From the NCBI GenBank assembly GCA_036387255.1, contig DASVUC010000209.1:1-64000 (forward strand): DNA of 64,000 bases. The letters are read 5' to 3'. A program made the position numbers and the translations under genes. Below the pieces are notes generated by a model. That model did not search any database and was not told the origin of the DNA. It saw only the letters and a list, made by a program, of their open reading frames with translations. The DNA is from DASVUC01 sp036387255 (GTDB lineage: Bacteria > Planctomycetota > Phycisphaerae > Tepidisphaerales > Tepidisphaeraceae). Below, one piece after another: positions 9,353 through 16,588 of this stretch (positions are counted from its first letter, which is position 1; each line of letters starts with the position of its first letter).

Positions 9353-11353
9353 ATGCGTTCGTGGGTGCTTCTTGTCGCATGTTGGTTGGTGCTGGACGCG
9401 CCAGCGGCGCAAGCGCAAAAGACCATCTTGGCGCCGCCGGTGGTTCACGATCTGGGTGTCGCCAACGTGCGGTTGGAGATGTACGGGTGGGAGGAGCCGG
9501 ACCGGAAGTCCACGCCAAGCCCTGGATTGTTTGCGGGCGATGGATCGATGAGAGATCAGCTCATCAGCGGGCGATATCAGATGGCGCTGGCGGGTCGGTG
9601 GCCGGGAGGGTCGCGTGAAGCTTTTGGCTTTGTCGGTGGACCGTATCCGAACGAAAGTAATCTCTTCGTCCTGCGTTTCACGCGCACGGAGAACAATATT
9701 GATGTGGTCTTGAAGCGGTCGGATAGGGGTGGCAAAGGGGACGGGTATCGCTCGTGGAAGATCGCGTACCTGTCGGCGCTGCTGCCGGCGGATTTGCCGG
9801 ATGGGAAGTACTCGGTGCAGTGCATCGTTCAGGATGAGAAGGGCCAGCCGGATCCGATGACCCGGACGACAGCGCAGTGCGATGTGGTGCAGCCCAATCC
9901 GCAGGAGGCGGAAGCAAAGAGCGCCGGCGAGGAGTTGGCGAAGCTGGCGGATGAAGAACTCGTGCGAGCCTATCTGGAGTCCGGACGTGGCATGGGGAAC
10001 GCCGCGCTGGCGCCGCGGGAAGTGCCGGTGCCGGATCTTCCGGCATACGAATACAACGACGTGAAGTACCTCCGCTTCATGCAGATCGGCGACGAGATCG
10101 TGCGGCGCGGAAGCGGCATCGTGCCTTGGCTGATGGCGGCGCTCGAGCGGCAAGCGCCGCTGAGCGCGCAGTCGCGCGGGCAGTATCCGTTCGGCTTTGC
10201 GCGGGTGTTGATGGATTTGCTCGTGCGGATCAACGACCCGCGTCCCGCGCTGCTGCTGGTGGATCTGGTGGACGGATTAGAGGGGAAAGCGACCGTGCCG
10301 GTGCGCGCCTGCGCTCTCGATGCACTGGAGAAGCTGACGATGGTCACCTTCCGCCGGCACAACCTGAACGATGGGCGCACGCGGTGGGCGGTGGAGGATC
10401 CTCGCGCGACGCCTGCCGATGCGCGGGATCCGATCTTCGGCGCGCGCGGCGCGAATGGTCAGGCGCCGGCGTTTCGCGCCTGGCTTTCCCGCGAGGGCCG
10501 CACCACCGCTCAGTGGCTCGCGCAAGCGAGGGCGCGGGCACGCGAGGCACTGGCGGGTCGTGATCTTCGCGCCATCTATGGGGCGGTGGATTTCCTTCAG
10601 CATGAAGCACCCCAGAGCATGAGGGACGATCAGCCGCTTGCAACGATGCGCGTGGTGGGGGGGCTGCTCGATCAGGCGAGGCAGGTCGGTTTTCGCGCGG
10701 GGAACTATGATTACCAGGTGGAGGGGCGGCTGCTTCCGCTGACGATCGATGATTGGTTCGCGAAGCTCGCGTACTACGGTCCAAGGGCGCGGCCGTGGGC
10801 TGCCGCAATGATTCGGATCGACGGCGAAATCACTGTGCCCAGCGGCAAGCGAGCGGCGAACCTCGCCCGCATCGGCGGCGAAGAGACGGTCGCTTATTTC
10901 GTCGGGCAGCTTCCCGATCTCGAGCGGCGCCTGACGGATGCAAACCTGGACCTGTCCACCAATGCCGACCTCATTGCCGAAGAGCGACAGAAACAACTGC
11001 TGCTGGCAACGCAGGAAACCCGGCGGGGGATCGCGCGATGGACCGGTCAGCATCTTGAGAACCCGCAGCAGCTTGCGGCTTGGTGGGAGAAGAATCGGAT
11101 CAAGTCGCAGGGGACGTGGCTGCGAGAATCGCTGTGGGCGCTGGCGTCACGAGCCGATGGCGGGGATGCGGCGGCGAGTAAGCTGCTTCGCGTGCTGCTG
11201 CCGGAACTGCCGAACCCTGTCAATCAGGCGCCGACGACGGAGCCCTCAGGCGCGCGTGCGAGCGCTCTCCAGTGGCTCAACGACAACCAGATCTATTTGA
11301 GTTACGACGACGCGGGCGGGTGCTTCCGGCTGGACCCTCGCGCGTTCCCATGA
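9353..11353 (+). CDS. Secreted protein of unknown function with helical HEAT-like C-terminal part
   Basis: The ATG at 9353 has a strong GGAGGGAG site and opens a signal peptide (MRSWVLLVACWLVLDAPAAQAQ). Residues 25-190 look like a beta-rich domain; residues 200-640 are mainly amphipathic helices with Leu/Ala/Arg patterning reminiscent of HEAT-like armadillo folds (PWLMAALERQAP, ALLLVDLVDGLEG). I recognise no catalytic motif and no named family. It is transcribed away from the PEP-CTERM gene at 6979-9147 and its stop lies 3 bp from the stop of purD. The codon usage resembles its neighbours. Confidence 0.6.
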   Translation: MRSWVLLVACWLVLDAPAAQAQKTILAPPVVHDLGVANVRLEMYGWEEPDRKSTPSPGLFAGDGSMRDQLISGRYQMALAGRWPGGSREAFGFVGGPYPNESNLFVLRFTRTENNIDVVLKRSDRGGKGDGYRSWKIAYLSALLPADLPDGKYSVQCIVQDEKGQPDPMTRTTAQCDVVQPNPQEAEAKSAGEELAKLADEELVRAYLESGRGMGNAALAPREVPVPDLPAYEYNDVKYLRFMQIGDEIVRRGSGIVPWLMAALERQAPLSAQSRGQYPFGFARVLMDLLVRINDPRPALLLVDLVDGLEGKATVPVRACALDALEKLTMVTFRRHNLNDGRTRWAVEDPRATPADARDPIFGARGANGQAPAFRAWLSREGRTTAQWLAQARARAREALAGRDLRAIYGAVDFLQHEAPQSMRDDQPLATMRVVGGLLDQARQVGFRAGNYDYQVEGRLLPLTIDDWFAKLAYYGPRARPWAAAMIRIDGEITVPSGKRAANLARIGGEETVAYFVGQLPDLERRLTDANLDLSTNADLIAEERQKQLLLATQETRRGIARWTGQHLENPQQLAAWWEKNRIKSQGTWLRESLWALASRADGGDAAASKLLRVLLPELPNPVNQAPTTEPSGARASALQWLNDNQIYLSYDDAGGCFRLDPRAFP

Positions 11354-11356
11354 TCT

Positions 11357-12649
11357 TCACTTCGCACCAGCGCCGATGGCGGCGCGAAGCGCGTGTCGGC
11401 CGATGTCGCGGCGATAGTGCATGCCATCAAAGCGGATGTGCTGAATTGCGTCATAGGCGCGCTTCTGCGCATCGGCGATGGTGTCACCCAGCGCGGTGAC
11501 GCTCAGCACGCGCCCGCCGGCGGTGACGAGTTGCTTGCCCTGCATCGCGGTGCCGCCGTGGAAGACCTGCACATCGCGCATGCCGGCGGCCTTCTCGATG
11601 CCGGTGATCGGGACGCCTGTTGGGTAGCTTCCGGGATAACCTCGGCTTGTCGCCACCACCGAAACCGCCGGCCGCGCATCCCACTTCAGGTCCACGTTCT
11701 CCAGCTTCCCCTCGACGACCGCGAGCATGACTTCCAGCAGATCGCTCTTGAAGCGCATCATCAGCGGCTGCGTCTCCGGGTCACCGAAGCGGCAATTGAA
11801 CTCCAGCACCTTCGGGCCGTTGCTCGTGAGCATCAGCCCCGCATACAGCACGCCCTGGTAGTTGATCCCGTCGCGAATGAGACCATCGACAATCGGCACG
11901 AGCACATCACGCTCGATCGTGCGCAGCGTATCTTCCTTTACGATGGGCGTGGGGGAGTATGCGCCCATGCCGCCGGTCATCGGTCCGGTGTCACCGTCGT
12001 CGACGGGCTTGTGGTCCTGCGCCGGCTCCATCACATAGATCGAGCGGTTGGAGACGAAGGCGAGGATCGAGCATTCCTGCCCGACAAGCAACTCTTCGAT
12101 CACCACGCGCGCTCCGGCGGCGCCGAACTCTTTCTTGCGCATGATGCGGTCGATCGCTTCCAAGGCGTCAGGCGTGCGGTAGCAGACGGAGACCCCTTTG
12201 CCTTTAGCGAGCCCGGTCGCCTTCACCGCCACCGGTTCATCGCGCAGCCGGACGAATTCTTCCGCGGCGGCGGCGTCGTTGAACGCGCGCGCCTCCGCCG
12301 TGGGCACTGATTGCTGGCGCATCAGCTCCTTGGCGAACCATTTGTCGGCTTCGATCTGTGCCGCGTCCTTGGTGGGTCCGAAGACCTTGATCCCTGCCGC
12401 GATCAGATGATCCGCCAATCCCGCTGCCAGCGGATCTTCCGGACCGATGACGACCAGCCCGATTTCGTTCTGCTTCGCAAACTTCTCCACCGCCCCGAAG
12501 TTCATGGGATCCCCCGGCACGAGATCGGCGATCTGCCCGATCCCCGGGTTCCCGGGCATCGCAAAAAGCCCCGTTACCCGCGGGCTTTCCGCCAGCCTCC
12601 ATGCCAGTGCGTGTTCGCGCCCGCCGCTGCCGATGATCAACACTTTCAT
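11357..12649 (-). CDS. purD: Phosphoribosylamine-glycine ligase
   Basis: At 430 residues this is the usual length of GARS, the ATP-grasp enzyme that joins glycine to 5-phosphoribosylamine in purine synthesis. The N-terminus MKVLIIGSGGREHALAWRL is the family signature. The GPEDPLAAGL, ADKWFAKELM and VIEELLVGQECS segments and the glycine-rich GDTGPMTGGMGAYSP motif follow. The ATP-grasp metal site is visible in VLEFNCRFGDPETQ. The ATG is preceded by GGAGATGG. The gene ends 3 bp from the convergent upstream gene. No other purine gene is in the window. Confidence 0.97.
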   Translation of the reverse strand: MKVLIIGSGGREHALAWRLAESPRVTGLFAMPGNPGIGQIADLVPGDPMNFGAVEKFAKQNEIGLVVIGPEDPLAAGLADHLIAAGIKVFGPTKDAAQIEADKWFAKELMRQQSVPTAEARAFNDAAAAEEFVRLRDEPVAVKATGLAKGKGVSVCYRTPDALEAIDRIMRKKEFGAAGARVVIEELLVGQECSILAFVSNRSIYVMEPAQDHKPVDDGDTGPMTGGMGAYSPTPIVKEDTLRTIERDVLVPIVDGLIRDGINYQGVLYAGLMLTSNGPKVLEFNCRFGDPETQPLMMRFKSDLLEVMLAVVEGKLENVDLKWDARPAVSVVATSRGYPGSYPTGVPITGIEKAAGMRDVQVFHGGTAMQGKQLVTAGGRVLSVTALGDTIADAQKRAYDAIQHIRFDGMHYRRDIGRHALRAAIGAGAK

Positions 12650-12756
12650 CGAAATCCATCTCCAAAACCAAAGCGGCGCAGCTTAGGCCCCACCTGCAAA
12701 TCCAGCAAGCCAGGTTGACAGGAGCCCCAGACCCTCTATCCTTGATCATCGAGTTA

Positions 12757-12832
12757 CGGGGCGTAGCTCAGCTTGGTTTAGAGCGCTAGACTGGGGGTCT
12801 AGAGGTCGCAAGTTCAAATCTTGTCGCCCCGA
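12757..12832 (+). tRNA. tRNA-Pro (anticodon GGG)
   Basis: A complete cloverleaf can be drawn. The 7-bp acceptor stem CGGGGCG pairs with CGCCCCG. The D-arm is GCTC...GAGC. The 5-bp anticodon stem CTAGA/TCTAG closes a CTGGGGG loop with GGG at positions 34-36. The T-arm has TTCAAAT in the loop. The discriminator base is A and no CCA is encoded. It stands alone between purD and the lysozyme gene. Confidence 0.95.
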
Positions 12833-12891
12833 CTGCATGTTGGAGAGGCCGGGTCAGCCGCCGCTGGCTCGTGGAGGGGGCGGAGAGCAAA

Positions 12892-13836
12892 ATGCGTTTA
12901 AAGCTGGCGTGGCGTCTCATCGGTTGCACTGCGCTGTTCCTCGCTCACACTTCCCTGCGCGCTGCCACTTATATTCAAGGCATCGACGTTTACAGCGGCG
13001 ACGGGAGCGTGAACTGGACCTCGGTCAAGAATGCAGGCTATTCCTTCGCCTTCGTCAAGGCGACGGAAGGCGTCAACTTCGTCGACTCGCGCTTCACAAC
13101 CAACATGACTAGCGCGAATAATGCTGGCGTTTACGTTGGCCCCTATCACTTTGCACGCCCCGACAGCAAGAACGGCGTCGCCTTCACCAGCTATGACGGC
13201 GGACCCCTCTCGCCGAATTCGCCGAACCAGACCAATCGCGACGCTTACGCCGATGCCACGAGCGAAGCGGCTGATTTTTTGGACGCCATCCGCCCGTACT
13301 ACTTGAAGACGGGCAACACGCGCTTCCTCCGCCCGGTGGCAGATGTGGAGGGCTCCGCGATTCCGAACTTTGCCACCACCGCGCTCGAGAAAACCTTCGT
13401 CTCCAACTGGGTACAGATCTTTTCCGATACGATCCTCGCTGACCTCGGAGTGCGGCCAATTCTCTATACCGGCAAGTCCACAGCCAACACGTACTTCACG
13501 TCCACGATCGCCGCCGAGCAACCGCTCTGGCTGGCGTGGTACAGAGGCACCGGCACGACTCAGCCGCCGGTGCAGTCGGATACGCCCGTCTTCCCCGCCT
13601 GGTCGTTCTGGCAGTGGAGCGACGGCACCGATTCCGTTGCCAAGTCAAACCTGGTGCCGGGGGTTTCCGGAAGTCCGGATCGAGATGTGTTTTCAGGAAC
13701 ACTCTCGGATCTGTCGGCAATGCGATTGCAAATCGTTCCTGAACCTTCTGCGTGTGCGATGGGATGGATCGCGGCGCTGTTTCTAGCGGGGCGCAGGGCG
13801 CGGTTCGTCAGGCGATCTCTGTTGTCGGCGCGGTAA
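12892..13836 (+). CDS. GH25 lysozyme-like muramidase with PEP-CTERM tail
   Basis: The ATG at 12892 is preceded by GGAGAG and starts a signal peptide (MRLKLAWRLIGCTALFLAHTSLRA). The mature part starts with YIQGIDVYSGDG, the first GH25 catalytic Asp motif. FAFVKATEGVNFVD, GVYVGPYHFARP and the DVEG motif (RPVADVEGSAIPN) are the other conserved active-site strands, so the acidic residues of the TIM-barrel muramidase are present. PAWSFWQWSDG near residue 235 is also typical. The C-terminus QIVPEPSACAMGWIAALFLAGRRARF is a PEP-CTERM signal, so the enzyme is probably tethered rather than freely released. Its last 29 bp overlap the convergent reductase gene. Confidence 0.85.
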   Translation: MRLKLAWRLIGCTALFLAHTSLRAATYIQGIDVYSGDGSVNWTSVKNAGYSFAFVKATEGVNFVDSRFTTNMTSANNAGVYVGPYHFARPDSKNGVAFTSYDGGPLSPNSPNQTNRDAYADATSEAADFLDAIRPYYLKTGNTRFLRPVADVEGSAIPNFATTALEKTFVSNWVQIFSDTILADLGVRPILYTGKSTANTYFTSTIAAEQPLWLAWYRGTGTTQPPVQSDTPVFPAWSFWQWSDGTDSVAKSNLVPGVSGSPDRDVFSGTLSDLSAMRLQIVPEPSACAMGWIAALFLAGRRARFVRRSLLSAR

Positions 13837-14728
13837 ATGCTGCCGCCTGTTTCCTCACGAACTCCTGCACACTCACTGGGTTTTTCCCAGTGAGCTTCAG
13901 CACATCGTCCGACATGCGATCATAGCGCCCGGCGCGGTGCAGGTCGGCGATGACGGTGAGGTGGTGGACGAGGTGACTGGGGAGGCCTTTGCTGAGAAGC
14001 TCGTCCCGCCAGGATTCAATGGGGATGTCGATGTAAGTGATCGGGCGGCCGAGGGCTTGCGCGTATTCTCGGGCGACATCGTGCATCGTCTCGGAGCGCG
14101 GACCGGTCAGGTGATACGTCTTGCCAAGGTGCGGCTGGGGATGCGCAAGGATGGCGGAACAGGCGCGGGCGACATCCGCGACGGCGACGGGGGAGGTTTT
14201 GCCTTCGCCGAACGGGAGGCGGATCTGGCTGGATGTGCGGACGGTCTCGGGTGTGAAGAGCAGGAAAAAGCCTTCGAGCAGGACGGTGGGGCGGACGTGG
14301 ACGACGGGGAGGCCGGACCAGTTCAGCGCCTGCTCGGCGAGCCAGTGAAGTTTGTGCTGCGGGCTGGGGGTCGACTGGGTGATGCTCATCTGGGCGAGGG
14401 TCATCTGCGACATGTTCACAAAGGCTTCCACGCCGTAATGCTTCGCAACGGCGGCGGCGTTGACGGTGGCGGCGAGGTACGTGTCGGAGACGCTCATGCC
14501 AAAGTAGATCGTCTCGCAGCCCCCGATCGCGCGGTGCATGTCGTCGAGATCAAGCAGATCGCCGACGACGACCTCCGCGCCGAGGTCGCGGAGGGTTTGG
14601 GCGCGCGCGTCTTCCGTCCGGACCATGGCGCGGACGGCGTGGCCCTGTCGGAGGAGCAGCTCACAGATCGTGCGCCCGATGCCGCCGACGCGGCCGGCGG
14701 CGCCGGTGACGAGGATGGGGGTGGACAT
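13808..14728 (-). CDS. NmrA-like NAD(P)-binding reductase
   Basis: The ATG at 14728 has AAGGA 9 nt upstream. The N-terminus ILVTGAAGRVGGIGRTICELL is a Rossmann GxxGxxG dinucleotide site. The pattern DLGAEVVVGDLLDLDDMHRAI and the C-terminal half (YHLTGPRSETMHDVAREYAQALGRPITY) place it in the NmrA/atypical SDR group with NAD(P)H quinone oxidoreductases such as QOR2 and with azoreductase-like proteins. The usual YxxxK of classical SDRs is absent, which fits this group. The substrate is unknown. Its stop codon overlaps the lysozyme gene by 29 bp. Confidence 0.8.
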   Translation of the reverse strand: MSTPILVTGAAGRVGGIGRTICELLLRQGHAVRAMVRTEDARAQTLRDLGAEVVVGDLLDLDDMHRAIGGCETIYFGMSVSDTYLAATVNAAAVAKHYGVEAFVNMSQMTLAQMSITQSTPSPQHKLHWLAEQALNWSGLPVVHVRPTVLLEGFFLLFTPETVRTSSQIRLPFGEGKTSPVAVADVARACSAILAHPQPHLGKTYHLTGPRSETMHDVAREYAQALGRPITYIDIPIESWRDELLSKGLPSHLVHHLTVIADLHRAGRYDRMSDDVLKLTGKNPVSVQEFVRKQAAAFTAPTTEIA

Positions 14729-14774
14729 CGTGTTGTTCCTTCGCGAGGATCGGGCTCCCGCGCTTCGCGTTCGT

Positions 14775-15416
14775 CTAGACCGCGCCGCGACCCTGATCGG
14801 CGCGCGACGAGTCGGCGGCGCGATCGGCCTTGGTCTTGCGCGGCAGGGGCTGACCTTCATCGAAGAATTCCATCGAGACGGAGTTAAGGCAGTAGCGTTC
14901 GCGTGTGGGCGGCGGGCCGTCGGGGAAGACGTGGCCGAGGTGGCCGCCGCAGCGGGCGCAGCGGATTTCGGTGCGGGTCATGCCGTGGCTGCGGTCGGTG
15001 ATGTAGGCAATGTGGGCCCGGTCCGTGGGTTGGAAAAAGCTGGGCCAGCCGGTGCCGGACTCAAACTTGGCGGTGGAGGAGAACAGCGGCAGCCCGCAGA
15101 GGCGGCAGGTGTAGGTACCTTGCTTCTTGTTGTCGAGCAGATTGCCGCAGAACGCCGGCTCGGTGCCGTGGTGGAGCAGGACGCGGCGCTCCTCCGGACT
15201 GAGCGCCTTGGCCAGATCGAGAATCTCCTCCTCGCTCAGCGAGGTAACGTCATAGCCGGCGGCAGAGATTGTGGGAGCGGACGTGGGGGTTGGGGCGGGT
15301 TGATTCATCTTGCACCTCGTCAATGTTAAAGCCATGAAAACCAGAGCAGCTGTTTTCAGTGGTACGCGGCGACGGGCTTGGGCCGACGCCGAAGCGAGTT
15401 TGAATGTTAGGTTCAT
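14775..15416 (-). CDS. msrB: Peptide-methionine (R)-S-oxide reductase MsrB
   Basis: It reduces methionine-R-sulfoxide in proteins. The core from about residue 50 is complete: TYTCRLCGLPLFSS and RTEIRCARCGGHLGHVF carry the four zinc cysteines, KFESGTGWPSFFQP is the substrate pocket, and RYCLNSVSMEF holds the catalytic Cys. The start is uncertain. The ATG at 15416 gives an N-terminus with an Arg cluster and a hydrophobic stretch (KTAALVFMALTLT) that could be an export signal. An internal ATG at 15308 has a good GAGGTG site and would give a cytosolic enzyme of about 177 residues. It follows msrA closely on the same strand, probably as an operon. Confidence 0.93.
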   Translation of the reverse strand: MNLTFKLASASAQARRRVPLKTAALVFMALTLTRCKMNQPAPTPTSAPTISAAGYDVTSLSEEEILDLAKALSPEERRVLLHHGTEPAFCGNLLDNKKQGTYTCRLCGLPLFSSTAKFESGTGWPSFFQPTDRAHIAYITDRSHGMTRTEIRCARCGGHLGHVFPDGPPPTRERYCLNSVSMEFFDEGQPLPRKTKADRAADSSRADQGRGAV

Positions 15417-15431
15417 CGCGCTCACACCCGC

Positions 15432-16073
15432 CTAAGCTTTTTTCAACTTCTCCGGAAAGTACTTCTCCAGCTTCCGCACCTTCGGCGTGGAGACGGCCAT
15501 GATGTAACCCTGCGTGGGGTTGCGCTTTGCGTAGTCGTGGTGGTAGGTCTCGGCCTCGTAGAAGGGCGCGTCTGGCTCAATCGTGGTGGCGATCGGGCCG
15601 GTGAACGCGCCGGCCTCGGTGAGCTGCTTCACGTACGCCTCGGCGACGCGGCGCTGCTCGTCGTCCTGCGGGAAGATCGCCGAGCGATACTGCGGGCCGA
15701 TGTCGTTGCCCTGGCGGTTGCGCTGCGTGGGATCGTGGGCGACGGAGAAGAACACTTTTAAGAGCTGGCCAAATGTGAGGCGGGCGGGGTCGTAGGTGAT
15801 GCGGATCGCCTCGGCGTGCTTGGTTCGGCCGGTGCAGACGGTTTGGTAGTCGGCGGTTTCGCGGGTGTCGCCGGCGTAACCGGGGACGACGGCGAGCACG
15901 CCGTCCAAGTCACGGTAGACGGCCTCGGTGCACCAGAAGCACCCGCCGGCGAGGACAGCCGTGGCGGGCGGTGCGCCGAGGACGGCGCGGGGGGCGTCGT
16001 CCACGGGATCGGGGAAGTCGCTGGGGAGGATTCTTAGGCTGGTGCCTTCGATGACCGGGGCGGTGGATGGCAT
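15432..16073 (-). CDS. msrA: Peptide-methionine (S)-S-oxide reductase MsrA
   Basis: It reduces methionine-S-sulfoxide. The signature AVLAGGCFWCTEAVYRDLDGV with the catalytic GCFWC is at about residues 40-55. GYAGD, HAEAIRITYDP, FFSVAHDPTQRNRQGNDIGPQYRS and YHHDYAKRNP are all present. I chose the ATG at 16073 because AAGGAG lies 6 nt upstream; an earlier ATG at 16097 lacks such a site. The roughly 35-residue N-terminal extension before the core has no signal peptide. It pairs with msrB downstream. Confidence 0.96.
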   Translation of the reverse strand: MPSTAPVIEGTSLRILPSDFPDPVDDAPRAVLGAPPATAVLAGGCFWCTEAVYRDLDGVLAVVPGYAGDTRETADYQTVCTGRTKHAEAIRITYDPARLTFGQLLKVFFSVAHDPTQRNRQGNDIGPQYRSAIFPQDDEQRRVAEAYVKQLTEAGAFTGPIATTIEPDAPFYEAETYHHDYAKRNPTQGYIMAVSTPKVRKLEKYFPEKLKKA

Positions 16074-16588
16074 GGGTGCTCCTTGTGCTGGGATCATATG
16101 CTGGTGGTTTGGCCTCTGCAGCCACGGAGTCGACGCTGGAGCGGGTGGGCCACGGCATTACGCGAAGCGTGTCATGCTGAGGTACTCCGAAGCATCTGGC
16201 GCCGCGCGTCGTTTCGGGAAGATCCTTCGGAACACCTCAGGATGACAGTGCGCGGGAGTTGATGCGGTTGATGGACACGATGCAGACGCTTCGCATCACG
16301 GCGGCGGAGTCTTGACGATCTTGCGAAAGTGCGGACATAACGCTCCCTTCACGTCGCTGCGCTGCTGAACAATCAAATCGGCGGCGAACTGGGGATCAGC
16401 GATCACCGTCAAAGCGCATCGCGGCACCGTTCGGATCATCGCGCACAGCAAAGCACCCGCACCTCCCGTGTCCGCTTCTCGGGAGAGCGCGGGTAGAACC
16501 TCTATCGTATCCTGTGACGGACTGTTTAGTTGCTGGCGCTTAGGGTCCCACTTGTTTTCCCTGACGGCTTGATTCAAATGGGCTCCGT
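16074..16588. other. 515-bp intergenic region without a convincing gene
   Basis: It separates the divergent msrA and GH3 genes. It contains one copy of a dispersed palindrome at 16170-16247. The rest shows no coding sequence with family resemblance. A minus-strand frame running through it starts inside the GH3 gene and looks spurious. No confident promoter was seen. Confidence 0.6.
16170..16247. repeat. Dispersed palindromic repeat, family A, copy 1
   Basis: Imperfect 28-bp arms begin TGTCATGCTGAGGTACTCCG and end CTCAGGATGACA around a 22-bp spacer; the arms differ at four positions. The left arm shares GGTACTCCGAAGCATCTGG with the copy at 39221-39302. It lies in the msrA/GH3 intergenic region and looks like a REP/MITE-like extragenic element. 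Confidence 0.75.
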
